Source: Nonomuraea jiangxiensis
GTDB taxonomy: Bacteria > Actinomycetota > Actinomycetes > Streptosporangiales > Streptosporangiaceae
Assembly (NCBI RefSeq): GCF_900099965.1
Contig: NZ_FNDJ01000020.1
Coordinates: 62,001 to 126,000 of the forward strand
DNA length: 64,000 bases
Direction of reading: 5' to 3'
The notes under the pieces are model-generated. The model was not told the DNA's origin. It did no database searches and saw nothing but the letters and a program-made list of their open reading frames with translations. Every line of letters begins with the position of its first letter. Positions within the stretch are counted from its first letter, which is position 1. The position numbers were made by a program, and so were the translations under genes. Below are positions 7,254 through 15,488 of the stretch, piece after piece.

Positions 7254-9506
7254 ATGTCGGTGCAGGCGTTGTTCAACCCGCGTTCGATCGCCCTGGTGGG
7301 GGCCACGGACAAGTCCGGGTGGTCGGTCAGCACACTGCTGAACCTGCGTACGCACGGCTTTCCCGGGCCCGTGCACCTGGTGAATCCCCGGGGTGGCGTG
7401 GTGCACGGCTCGCCTGCCTTCCGGAGCCTGGCCGAGGTGCCGGGGCCGGTCGACCTGGCCTACGTCATGGTGCCGACCGCCGCCGTGCTCGGGGTGTTGC
7501 GGGAGGGGGCCAAGCTGGGGATCAGGTGTTACGTGGTGCTCACGGCGGGGTTCGGGGAGGCCGGGTCGGAGGGGGCGCGGCTGGAGTCCGAAATTTCGGC
7601 ATTTGCTGTGGAAAATGATCTTACGATCCTGGGGCCGAACGGGAACGGGTACATCAACGCCGCCGCCGACGTGACCCCGTACGGGCTGCCCATCCCCGCG
7701 CCCCTGCTGCGCGGCTCGGTCGGCGTGGTGCTGCAGAGCGGCGCGCTGGCCAGCTCGGTCCTGGCGTTCGCGCAATCCCGCAACCTCGGTGTCAGCCTGC
7801 TCACCTCGATGGGCAACGAGACGGTCGTCACCGTCACCGACGTGATCGACTACCTGGTGGACGATCCGGCCACCAAGGTCATCGCGCTGTTCCTGGAGAC
7901 GATCAGAAACCCGGCCGAGTTCTCCCGGGTGGCGCGGCGGGCGCTGGCGGCGGGCAAGCCGATCGTGGCGCTCAAGATCGGGCGCAGCCGGCTGGCCTCG
8001 AACACCGCGCAGGCGCACACGGGGGCGCTGGTGGGCGACGACGACGTGATCGACGCCGCCCTCCGCCAGCTGGGCGTGATCCGGGTACGGTCGCTGGAGG
8101 ACCTCATCATCACGGCCGGGCTGCTTGCCTCGTACGGGCCGCTGCCGGGGCGGCGGATCGGAGTGGTCACGCCCTCCGGCGGGGCCTCGGAGATAATCGC
8201 CGACCGGGCCGAGGACGAGGGGCTGGAGCTGCCGCCGTTCGCTCCGGAGACGGTGGCGCGGCTGGCCGAGATCGTGCCGTCGTTCGGCACCGTACAGAAC
8301 CCGCTCGACGTCACCGGCTACGTCCTCATCGACCGCACCCTGCTGGGCCGGGCCCTGGAGATCGTGACCGCCGATCCCGGGATCGACCTCGTCATGCTCC
8401 TGTCCGAACCGCCCAGGATCGCCCCGCCCGACCCTGCTCCCTCCTTCGCCCTGTACTCGGCCAGCGCGGCCCGCATCGCCGCCGCGCCGGTGCCCGTGGT
8501 GGTGGTGAGCAACGTGCTCACGGACGTCACGGAGTTCGGGCGGCGGGTGCAGCAGGAGACCGGGTTCCCGTACGTGGTGGGCGGAATCGAGCACGGCCTC
8601 CACGCCATCGGCGCAGCCGTGCGCTGGTGCGAGACCCACTCCCGAGCCCTCCCCCACACCGCCGCCGCGCAGGCCGACCTCATACCGCAGCCCGGCACTA
8701 CCAGGAAGCCCCGAACCAACACGCAGCCCGAAACCAGCACGCACGCCCCGGCCACCGCCACCACTGCCTCTCCGGTGGCTCTCCCGGCCGGTATCGGTGG
8801 TGTGTGGGCCGAGCACCGCGCGTCCGCCCTGCTCGCCTCGGCCGGGCTGCCGGTGGTGCCGTCCGTGCTGGCGGGCACGGAGGCCGAGGCGGTCGCGGCG
8901 GCCGAGCGGTTCGGATATCCGGTCGTCCTCAAGATCGCGGCCGAGGGTCTCGGTCACAAGAGCGACATCGGAGGCGTACGGCTGGGGGTGACGGGCCCTG
9001 AGGAGGTACGCCAGGCGTACCGCTCACTCACCACCACAACCACCGTGCCCGCACCCCCACCCACCATCGACCCGACACCGTCACCCACCACTCCGGACTC
9101 CGACCCGCCGTCGTTGGCGGGGATCCTCGTACAGCCGCAGCGGACCGGCGGGATCGAGTTGCTCGTCGGCATCGTGCGGGACCCCGCGTGGGGGCTCACG
9201 CTGGCGGTGGGGCTGGGCGGGGTCTGGGTGGAGGTGCTGCGGGACACGGCGCTGCGGGTGCTGCCGGTGGACGCCGGCGAGGTGCGGCGGGCGCTGTCCG
9301 AGCTACGCGGCGTGGCGCTGCTACGCGGGGCCAGGGGCGCCGAACCGGCGGATCTGGACGCGGTGGCCGAGGTAGTGGCACGGATCGCCGCCTTCGCAGA
9401 GACCCTGGGCGTCCGCCTGGAGTCCCTGGAGATCAACCCCCTCCTCGTCACCGGCTCCCACGTCGAGGCCCTCGACGCACTGGTGACCTGGCGCCCCGCC
9501 AACTGA
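7254..9506 (+). CDS. ADP-forming acyl-CoA synthetase (alpha-beta fusion)
   Basis: 750 aa, an acetate-CoA ligase (ADP-forming)-type fusion that charges a carboxylic acid to its CoA thioester using ATP. The order is: CoA-binding Rossmann domain (ALFNPRSIALVGATDKSGWS), succinyl-CoA-ligase-like domains with the phosphorylated His in NTAQAHTGALVGDDD (about residue 257), then an ATP-grasp domain from about 510 (ASALLASAGLPVVPSVL) including VVLKIAAEGLGHKSDIGGVR. Two Thr/Pro-rich low-complexity stretches, near 480-505 and inside the ATP-grasp domain near 597-622, are unusual. It is four bases after the dehydrogenase, so the two probably act in sequence on the same acid. Confidence 0.88.
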   Translation: MSVQALFNPRSIALVGATDKSGWSVSTLLNLRTHGFPGPVHLVNPRGGVVHGSPAFRSLAEVPGPVDLAYVMVPTAAVLGVLREGAKLGIRCYVVLTAGFGEAGSEGARLESEISAFAVENDLTILGPNGNGYINAAADVTPYGLPIPAPLLRGSVGVVLQSGALASSVLAFAQSRNLGVSLLTSMGNETVVTVTDVIDYLVDDPATKVIALFLETIRNPAEFSRVARRALAAGKPIVALKIGRSRLASNTAQAHTGALVGDDDVIDAALRQLGVIRVRSLEDLIITAGLLASYGPLPGRRIGVVTPSGGASEIIADRAEDEGLELPPFAPETVARLAEIVPSFGTVQNPLDVTGYVLIDRTLLGRALEIVTADPGIDLVMLLSEPPRIAPPDPAPSFALYSASAARIAAAPVPVVVVSNVLTDVTEFGRRVQQETGFPYVVGGIEHGLHAIGAAVRWCETHSRALPHTAAAQADLIPQPGTTRKPRTNTQPETSTHAPATATTASPVALPAGIGGVWAEHRASALLASAGLPVVPSVLAGTEAEAVAAAERFGYPVVLKIAAEGLGHKSDIGGVRLGVTGPEEVRQAYRSLTTTTTVPAPPPTIDPTPSPTTPDSDPPSLAGILVQPQRTGGIELLVGIVRDPAWGLTLAVGLGGVWVEVLRDTALRVLPVDAGEVRRALSELRGVALLRGARGAEPADLDAVAEVVARIAAFAETLGVRLESLEINPLLVTGSHVEALDALVTWRPAN

Positions 9507-9662
9507 ACCCCACCACGGGACACCCCGCTCAACCGCGAATGGGCGACCACACCCGCCCATCCGCGACCCCATGCCTCGACCCCTGCGCCTCGGTCCGACG
9601 CCCGCCCCCATACCTCAGTCCAATGCCTCGACCCTCGATATCCCGCCGACAGCGGTCCACGA

Positions 9663-10790
9663 TCAGGGCAGGCGGTTGGTGAGCACCAGGGTGGCGGCCG
9701 AGGCGAACATGCCGCCGTTGCCCAGCACGACGCTCACCTCCACCCCCGGCACCTGGGCCGCCGCCTCACCCCGCAACTGCCGTACCGACTCCTGGATGGC
9801 GAACATGCCGTACATCCCGGTATGCGTGTACGACAGGCCGCCGCCGTTGGTGTTCAGGGGCAGGCGACCGCCCGGTGACGTGTGGCCCTCGGCGATGAAG
9901 GCCCCGGCCTCGCCCCGGCCGACGAACCCCAGATCCTCCAGCCCATAGATCGGCACATGGGCGAACGCGTCGTACACCATGAGGTGGTCCACGTCCTCAT
10001 GGCCGATCTTGGCCTCGGCGAAAGCCGCCTCGCCGGAGAGTCTGAACGCCTTCGACGTGGTGAAGTCCTCCATCTGCGAGATCATCGGCGACTCGGCGGC
10101 CTCGCCGGAGCCCAGCAGGTAGACCGGGGAGCGGCGCGACAGCTCCTCCGTCGTGACGATCAGCGCGCCGCCGCCGTCCGTCACCAGGCAACACTCCAGG
10201 AGGTGGAACGGGTAGGCCACCATCCTCGACGCCAGCACGTCATCCACCGTGATCAGGTCCCGGTACATCGCCCGGGGGTTCATGTGGGCCCACCGCCGCT
10301 GCGCCACCGCCACCTCCGCCAGCTGCTCGTGGGTGAGGCCGGTCTCCTTCATGTACCGCAGGGCCGTGATCGTGAACGACGTCGGCGGCCCCACAACTCC
10401 GTACGGCAGCTCGAACTGTCCCAGCAGTGAATCCGGCGCCATCCCGAAACGCCCGGCTCCGATACGCGACCTGCCCGACTCCCCGTGGGTGATCAGGACG
10501 GTACGGCACATGCCCGCGCGGATGGCGGCGGCCGCATGCCGTACGTGGAACAGGAACGACGACCCGCCCACCCCCGTGCCGTCGAGCCAGGCGGGCGTTA
10601 TCCCGAGGGCGTGGGCGATCTGGATCGGGCCAGGGGTGCCGACGGTGGCGATGCCGTCGATGTCATGCTTTGTCATACCGGCGTCGGCCAGCGCATTCCT
10701 GGCCGCCTCAAGGTGGAGCTGCAGGGTCGAGTGGGTGGGGAGGCGGCCCACCTCATCCGTCTCGGCCGCGCCCGCGATCACGATCGTCAT
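9663..10790 (-). CDS. Thiolase-fold lipid-transfer protein, Cys-less (retro-aldolase-like)
   Basis: 375 aa, SCP2-type thiolase superfamily. The position that normally carries the nucleophilic Cys reads GVGGSSFLFH (Ser in place of Cys). The later motifs TNGGGLSYTHTG and VLGNGGMFASAATLVL are present. Cys-less thiolase homologues paired with a DUF35 protein are known from steroid side-chain degradation, where Ltp2 with ChsH2-DUF35 performs retro-aldol cleavage. That reaction is the inferred role. The start MTIVIAG at 10790 overlaps the DUF35 stop (ATGA), so the two chains are made together. The longer frame to 11042 only overlaps the DUF35 gene and was not used. Confidence 0.85.
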   Translation of the reverse strand: MTIVIAGAAETDEVGRLPTHSTLQLHLEAARNALADAGMTKHDIDGIATVGTPGPIQIAHALGITPAWLDGTGVGGSSFLFHVRHAAAAIRAGMCRTVLITHGESGRSRIGAGRFGMAPDSLLGQFELPYGVVGPPTSFTITALRYMKETGLTHEQLAEVAVAQRRWAHMNPRAMYRDLITVDDVLASRMVAYPFHLLECCLVTDGGGALIVTTEELSRRSPVYLLGSGEAAESPMISQMEDFTTSKAFRLSGEAAFAEAKIGHEDVDHLMVYDAFAHVPIYGLEDLGFVGRGEAGAFIAEGHTSPGGRLPLNTNGGGLSYTHTGMYGMFAIQESVRQLRGEAAAQVPGVEVSVVLGNGGMFASAATLVLTNRLP

Positions 10791-11194
10791 CTGGTGCCTC
10801 CCGCCGGCTCGAAAAGGGGCACATGCATGTCTCCGCGCTGCTCGAACACCACCCGCAACTCCATGTCCAGCGGCAGGTTGTCGGGGGTGTTCGGCACGCC
10901 CACGAGGTTCGTCATCATGCGCACGCCCTCCTCCAGCTCCACGACCGCGATGGCGTACGGGGCCTCGTCCTCGAAGCCGGGGGCCGGGCGGTGGTTGATC
11001 ACGTAGGAGTAGAGGGTCGCGCGACCACTGGCCCGCACCCATTCGACCTGGTCGCTACCGCAGTGCGGGCAAGCGGGGCGCGGGTAGAAGTAGTGCCGCT
11101 CGCACGTCTGGCAGCGCTGAATCCTGAGCTCTCCCGCCGCCGTACCGTCCCAGAAGGGCTGGGTCTCAGGTGTGGGCTTAGGTACCGGCTTCAT
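10787..11194 (-). CDS. DUF35 Zn-ribbon/OB-fold partner of the thiolase
   Basis: 135 aa. The N-terminal rubredoxin-like zinc ribbon CQTCERHYFYPRPACPHC (C-x2-C-x10-C-x2-C, residues about 30-47) is followed by an OB-fold (ATLYSYVINHRPAPGFEDEA...). Such proteins form complexes with thiolase-fold enzymes and gate acyl-CoA binding. The start ATG 11194 has GGGGAGG just upstream. The frame stays open to 11863 but is repetitive and crosses the operator, so that extension is rejected. Its 3' end overlaps the thiolase start. Confidence 0.88.
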   Translation of the reverse strand: MKPVPKPTPETQPFWDGTAAGELRIQRCQTCERHYFYPRPACPHCGSDQVEWVRASGRATLYSYVINHRPAPGFEDEAPYAIAVVELEEGVRMMTNLVGVPNTPDNLPLDMELRVVFEQRGDMHVPLFEPAGGTR

Positions 11195-11213
11195 CGGCCT
11201 CCCCAATCTGGTT

Positions 11214-11230
11214 CTAGAATCCCACTCTAA
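11214..11230. promoter_or_regulatory. Regulon operator copy D
   Basis: CTAGAA-TCCCA-CTCTAA, 20 bp upstream of the DUF35 start. On the minus strand the right arm forms part of a possible -10 box (TAGAGT), suggesting promoter occlusion. Confidence 0.65.
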
Positions 11231-11379
11231 ATCTGCCCCCCGTTCCCAGAAAAGACCCATGTGCGATGGACGACCGATGCAGGGTCGACGCCCAGCGGTG
11301 GAGTCGGCGGACAGTAAGCGGGTGCCGAACCCCAGTGCCTGTGCTCGGTGCCGGTGCTTGGTGCTGGTGCCGGGTGCCG

Positions 11380-11421
11380 GGTGCCGGTGCCCCGGTCTCG
11401 GGTGCCGGTGCCCCGGTCTCG
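11380..11421. repeat. 21-bp perfect tandem duplication
   Basis: The 21-bp unit GGTGCCGGTGCCCCGGTCTC(G) occurs twice head to tail without a mismatch, inside the gene-free interval and next to the 18-bp array. Confidence 0.8.
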
Positions 11422-11477
11422 GATGCCGGGTGCCCTGTGCCGGCGCCGGGGTGCCCGGCGTCTCGGCGTCCGGTAGC

Positions 11478-11567
11478 GGGCCGGGTGCCAGTGCCGGGCC
11501 GGGTGCCAGTGCCCGGCCGGGTGCCAGTGCCCGGCCGGGTGCCAGTGCCCGGCCGTATGCCGGTGGC
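11478..11567. repeat. 18-bp tandem repeat array, 5 copies
   Basis: Four nearly identical copies of GGGCCGGGTGCCAGTGCC followed by one degenerate copy. The unit is a multiple of three, which keeps a spurious Arg-Ala-Leu-Ala-Pro-Gly frame open on the minus strand. Confidence 0.85.
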
Positions 11568-12089
11568 GGGTCATGAGCAGAGTGCGGTCGGCCCCACACC
11601 GCTACCAGCCACCAACCCGCCACCAGCCACCACGCTCGCCAGAACACCCCGCCAGGACGCCCCGCCGGCGCACCCTCCCGCCGGCCCATGCCGACCTCAC
11701 CCGCCGACCTCACCCCACCGACAACCCGCGCCCAGCCGCACACCCCCCGCCCACAGTCAGCAACCCGCACCACGCCGACCACATTCGCCAACAACCCGCA
11801 CCGACCGCACCCCGCCCACGGCTCATGCGACCCGCCATCCCCACCACCGGCCAGCGGCCTCACCCGCCGGCCGGGGCGAGGACCGGGGGCCGAGAGCCGG
11901 GGCGGTGGGCTGGGGCGGTGGGCTGGGGCGGTGGCCGGGACAGGGCGCCGGGACAGGGCGCCGGGACAGGGCGCCCGGGCGCGGGCTGGAGAGGTGGGCC
12001 GGGATGGAGGGCCGGGGAGGTGGGCCGGAACGGAGGGCCGGAACGCGGGCTGGGGAGGTGGGCCGGGATGGAGAGCCGGGATGGAGGGG

Positions 12090-12602
12090 TCAGGGGCTTG
12101 GGGTGCCGGTGCCGGTGCGGCCGTGGCCGGAGAGGACGTCCTCCAGGGTGGGGCGGGGCTCGCCAGGGGCGCGCGGTCCCGGCTGGGCGAGTTGGATCAG
12201 GACGCCGTGCGCCTCCTTCGGGTGCAGGAACACCTCCCGCCACCGGGCATCCGCCCGGTTGAGGCCGTGGAGCCGGTAGCCGCGTGCCGTCAGCCGCGAC
12301 ACCGCCGCACCCAGGTCGCTGACGTGGAAGTTCAGATGGTGGACGCCACCCCTGCCCCTGGTGAGCTCGAAGAAGCTGTCGAAGAACGTCGACCCGGCCA
12401 GCGGCTCCATGAGCTCGACCTTGCCCCCGTTCGCGTACGTGAGCTGCAAGGTGCGATAGCCCGCGGCCCGGTTGTCGCCCCCGCCGCCCAGGTGCCGCCC
12501 GCCGAGCAGGTCGCGGTAGATCGGCAGCAGGTCCCTGATCCGGGGAGCGGCCACGGCCGTGTGGTCGAAGGCCACGTCGAGGCCGTCGAGTTCGAGGTCC
12601 AA
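12090..12602 (-). CDS. VOC-superfamily (glyoxalase / methylmalonyl-CoA epimerase-like) protein
   Basis: 170 aa with two beta-alpha-beta3 modules. Metal-site positions are visible: His in AFDHTAV (about 14), Glu in KVELMEP (about 62), His in HHLNFHV (about 90). The fourth, Glu in methylmalonyl-CoA epimerases, is Gln in HGVLIQLAQ. Similarity to the epimerase fits a pathway releasing propionyl/methylmalonyl units, but other VOC lyases remain possible. The start is TTG 12602 with AAGGAG 7 bases upstream. Operator E lies 35 bp upstream, and the gene is divergent from the MFS operon at 12776. Confidence 0.75.
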   Translation of the reverse strand: MDLELDGLDVAFDHTAVAAPRIRDLLPIYRDLLGGRHLGGGGDNRAAGYRTLQLTYANGGKVELMEPLAGSTFFDSFFELTRGRGGVHHLNFHVSDLGAAVSRLTARGYRLHGLNRADARWREVFLHPKEAHGVLIQLAQPGPRAPGEPRPTLEDVLSGHGRTGTGTPSP

Positions 12603-12636
12603 CGCACGACTCCTTACGTCAAGCGATCCAGGAATC

Positions 12637-12653
12637 CTAGAACTTCATTCTAG
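12637..12653. promoter_or_regulatory. Regulon operator copy E
   Basis: CTAGAA-CTTCA-TTCTAG, a perfect 6-bp inverted repeat with 5-bp spacer and the best copy in the window. It is upstream of the VOC gene. Confidence 0.75.
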
Positions 12654-12717
12654 CTGTCGACTCGCGGCTCACCCTTGACGCCGGATGATGTGAGGAGCAG
12701 CATCTCAGAAATAGATT

Positions 12718-12734
12718 CTAGAGCTTGCTTCTAG
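12718..12734. promoter_or_regulatory. Regulon operator copy F
   Basis: CTAGAG-CTTGC-TTCTAG. It lies just downstream of a possible promoter (TTGACG at 12675, CAGCAT at 12698) for the plus-strand MFS-R2lox-SCP2 operon, 42 bp before the start codon. Confidence 0.75.
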
Positions 12735-12775
12735 AACCTGTCACGGGGGTCCAGCCCGAGCAGAAAGGCTGAGCC

Positions 12776-14092
12776 ATGAGGCCGTCCTACGTCCGTGAGC
12801 TCGACGAATATCCCACCGGCGCCCGTCGCATGAAGATCCTCACCATGGCAGTCCTCGCCATCCTCATCGGCTCGTACGAGGGACAGATCGCACCAGTCGT
12901 GCCACTCCTGCTCAAAGACCTCCACATGTCGCTGGAGACGTACGGCACCGTGTCCGGCGTCGCGGCGGTGGCCGGCGCGATCGCCTCCATCGTGGGCGGC
13001 AGGCTCACCGACCGGCTCGGACGGGTGCGCCTGCTCATCCCGCTCATGGCCCTGACGGCCGTGTGCTGTTTCGCTATGACGCTCGTGCACAGCCCGCGTG
13101 ACCTCCTGATCGCGCGGATCGTGCTGGCCTTCGTGGACGGCGTGGCCATGGCCAGCACCGCACCGCTGATCCGCGACTTCTCACCACGCCTCGGACGGGC
13201 TCAGGCGTTCGGCTTCTGGACGTGGGGCCCCGTCGGCGCGAACTTCCTGGCCGCGGCCGTCGCGGGCTGGACCCTGCCGATCTTCAACGATTCGTGGCGC
13301 TCGCAGTTTGTCATCATGGGGTGCTTTTCGCTGGTCATCTCGGTCGTCATCGCGTTGAACATCGCGGATCTGTCACCCGAGCTGCGAGCGAGGATCCAGC
13401 TCACCGAACGCGCCGCCACCGAGGTGGCCGGCCTGCGGCAGGCGCCCAAGCTGCGCTCCCTCTTCGCCAGGCGGAACATCTGGGCACACGTGGTCGGGAT
13501 CTCGCTGTGGCTGGTGCTCTACATCACACTGTCGCTCTTCGGGCAGACGATGCTGGTCGACGCGCTCGGTATCAGCAGTGCGGAGGCTTCAACGATCATG
13601 GCGGCATTCTGGAGTCTCAACCTGATCACGTTGATCGTAACAGGCCGCGTGTCCGACCGTACCCAGCTGCGCAAGCCGTTCTCCCTCGGCGGAACCATCG
13701 CCGCCGTGATCGTCACGGCCTACCTCGCCGTCTCACTCGGGCAGGAGAACATGTCCACCGGCACGCTCATGGTGACCGGCGCCCTGCTCGGCGGCTCGCT
13801 CGGAGTGGCGTACGCGCCGTGGATGGCCAACTACTCCGAGGACGCCGAGGACGCCGACCCGCGACTGCAGGGCACGGCCTGGGGGCTGTTCGGGTTCCTC
13901 AGCAAGGGCATCGCCGTGGTCGGGCTGCTGATCATCCCGCGCGTGGTCGGGGCCACGAACTGGCAGACGTGGCTGTTCGTGGCGCTGGGCTGCCTGGTTC
14001 TGTTCATCCCCGCGATCCTGCTGTTCAATGGGCCTTGGCGGCGGGCCGCGCGTGCTCCTCTGCCCTCCGCCGTCGGGGAGGTCAAAGGATGA
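12776..14092 (+). CDS. MFS transporter (12 TM), regulon member
   Basis: 438 aa major facilitator permease. After a short cytoplasmic head, TM1 (MAVLAILIGSYEGQIAPVVP) and TM2 are followed by motif A GGRLTDRLGRVRL near residue 80. A central loop rich in charged residues (about 200-225) precedes the second six-helix half with GRVSDRTQLRKP. The type with QGTAWGLFGFLSKGI near the end resembles anion/carboxylate or osmolyte carriers more than drug exporters, so uptake of the pathway acid is a reasonable guess. Its TGA overlaps the ATG of the R2lox gene. Operator F is upstream. Confidence 0.85.
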   Translation: MRPSYVRELDEYPTGARRMKILTMAVLAILIGSYEGQIAPVVPLLLKDLHMSLETYGTVSGVAAVAGAIASIVGGRLTDRLGRVRLLIPLMALTAVCCFAMTLVHSPRDLLIARIVLAFVDGVAMASTAPLIRDFSPRLGRAQAFGFWTWGPVGANFLAAAVAGWTLPIFNDSWRSQFVIMGCFSLVISVVIALNIADLSPELRARIQLTERAATEVAGLRQAPKLRSLFARRNIWAHVVGISLWLVLYITLSLFGQTMLVDALGISSAEASTIMAAFWSLNLITLIVTGRVSDRTQLRKPFSLGGTIAAVIVTAYLAVSLGQENMSTGTLMVTGALLGGSLGVAYAPWMANYSEDAEDADPRLQGTAWGLFGFLSKGIAVVGLLIIPRVVGATNWQTWLFVALGCLVLFIPAILLFNGPWRRAARAPLPSAVGEVKG

Positions 14093-15036
14093 GCAAGCTG
14101 TCGAAGGTCGCCGATTCCGATCTGCGCGGCCTCGGCGACCTCGACATCGACGACGTGCTCGCGTACGTCCACCGCGACCTCAAGCGGCTGCCCGACTACA
14201 CCGAGCTCTACCGCCGCTACCTGAGCCAGCGCTGGAACGTCTACGACCTGGACTTCTCCCGGGACGCCGTCGACTGGCGGGAGCGGATGTCCCGCGAGGA
14301 GCGGGACGCGTTCGTGGGGATCTCGGCCGGATTCCATCACGGGGAGCGGCAGGTGGAGGTGGAGCTGCCGGTGTTCATGCTGGGCGGCTCCGAGGAATCC
14401 AAGATCTACATGTCCAGCCAGATCGAGGACGAGGCCCGGCATACGGTGTTCTTCGACCGGTTCTACCGCGAAGTGGTCGGCCTCCCCGGCGACTCGGTGC
14501 AGGCCGTGCTGGACGCCTCGTTCGAGCACGTGTCGGAGACGTTCGTGGGGCCGTTCGGGCTGCTCGCCTACCAGGCCGACGAGCTGCGGAAGGATCCCGA
14601 GGAGCCGGCCGCGCGGGTGCGTTACGGGACCACGTACTTCCTGTGGATCGAGGGCGTGCTGGCGCTGACCGTCATGAAGATCACGCTCACATACTGCCGG
14701 GAGCGGGGGTTCCTGCCCGGCTACTACACCGGCTTCACCGCCACGTGCCGCGACGAGGCCAGGCACGTGCAGTTCGGGATGCGGTTCCTGCGCGATTCCG
14801 TACAGGAGGATCCGCGGCTGCTGCTCCAGATCCACGAGACCCTCCGTACGCTCCTCGCCATGAACAGCGCCACCAGCCGCCGGCTCGATCTCCAGTCGCT
14901 GGGCTGGACGCCGGAGGAGGTCAAGCGCCTGATGATCCGGCAACTCCGGATGAAGCTGGTGGATGTGGGCATCACCCTTCCGCCGGATATCCAGGACATG
15001 GTCTCCGGGATCACACCTGAGATCGCCGGAGGCTGA
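14089..15036 (+). CDS. R2-like ligand-binding oxidase (R2lox), Mn/Fe ferritin-like
   Basis: 315 aa, essentially the length of M. tuberculosis Rv0233 (R2lox). The metal ligands of the four-helix bundle are present: Glu in HHGERQVEVE, ExxH in IEDEARHTVFF, Glu in WIEGVLAL and ExxH in CRDEARHVQFG. The Val three residues after the first Glu (GERQV) and the Tyr five residues before the third Glu (YFLWIE) match the pair that forms the Tyr-Val ether cross-link in R2lox proteins. The phrase YDLDFSRDAVDW near the N-terminus also matches. It is therefore not a ribonucleotide reductase subunit but a two-electron oxidase that binds a long acyl-like ligand. Its start overlaps the MFS stop, and the SCP2-like gene follows after 3 bases. 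Confidence 0.82.
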   Translation: MSKLSKVADSDLRGLGDLDIDDVLAYVHRDLKRLPDYTELYRRYLSQRWNVYDLDFSRDAVDWRERMSREERDAFVGISAGFHHGERQVEVELPVFMLGGSEESKIYMSSQIEDEARHTVFFDRFYREVVGLPGDSVQAVLDASFEHVSETFVGPFGLLAYQADELRKDPEEPAARVRYGTTYFLWIEGVLALTVMKITLTYCRERGFLPGYYTGFTATCRDEARHVQFGMRFLRDSVQEDPRLLLQIHETLRTLLAMNSATSRRLDLQSLGWTPEEVKRLMIRQLRMKLVDVGITLPPDIQDMVSGITPEIAGG

Positions 15037-15039
15037 CGC

Positions 15040-15450
15040 ATGCGCTTCTTCACCCCCGAATGGGCTGAAACCGTACGCGCCGCCGTCGACGCCGGGCCGC
15101 CCCGGGAAGACAAACTGCCGGAATACTGGAGCTGGATCGACCGCGCCCGCACCGCCTACACCGCCACGTGGGCGCTGGGGGTGCGGGAGACGGGGCTCTA
15201 CCTGGTGCTCGCCTGGAAGGACGGCAAGTGCGTGGACGCCGCGATCAGCGGCGATCCCGGGAGCGCCGACTACGTGCTGACGGCCGGTTTCGCCACCTGG
15301 CGGGAGCTGCGCGAGGGCGCCGATCCCGGCCAGGCGGTGATGTATCGGCGGTTGCGCCTGGAACGGGGCAACGTGCTGGCGTTCTTCCGCGTGATCTACT
15401 TCTTCGTCGAATCCCTGGCCGCCCTGTCCCGTGTCCCTGCCGAACCCTGA
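15040..15450 (+). CDS. SCP2-like sterol/lipid-binding domain protein
   Basis: 136 aa single-domain protein. The central part, GLYLVLAWKDGKCVDAAISG then ADYVLTAGFATWRELREG and a helix ending in the basic RRLRLERGNV, follows the SCP2 pattern (strand-rich sheet, then the 'W..l..G..d...a...gkl...G' helix region). Predicted to carry a hydrophobic acyl or sterol ligand. It is third in the operon with the MFS transporter and R2lox (3-base gap), so it may present or shield the R2lox ligand. It carries no signal peptide and is cytoplasmic. Confidence 0.7.
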   Translation: MRFFTPEWAETVRAAVDAGPPREDKLPEYWSWIDRARTAYTATWALGVRETGLYLVLAWKDGKCVDAAISGDPGSADYVLTAGFATWRELREGADPGQAVMYRRLRLERGNVLAFFRVIYFFVESLAALSRVPAEP

Positions 15451-15488
15451 GCTCCCCTGCTCCCGGTGAGCCCGGCCTGGGTCATCGC

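Larger units (their letters stand above)
11231..12089. other. Gene-free low-complexity interval
   Basis: About 860 bp between the DUF35 promoter and the VOC stop. The left part is rich in GGTGCC, the middle (11580-11830) is C/A-rich with CCACC runs, and the right part (11870-12085) is G-rich with GGTGGGCCGGGATGGAGGG-like units. Open frames cross it on both strands, but their composition is pure repeat and no start, ribosome site or family motif supports any of them. Confidence 0.7.

Noticed and set aside
10787..11863. Long minus-strand frame extending the DUF35 protein to 358 aa
   Set aside because: The extra 220 residues are repeat-derived and cross operator D. ATG 11194 has a strong ribosome site and gives the family length.
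14089..15036. Ribonucleotide reductase beta subunit (NrdB)
   Set aside because: The R2lox Val/Tyr pair and length match Rv0233, and there is no nrdA partner.
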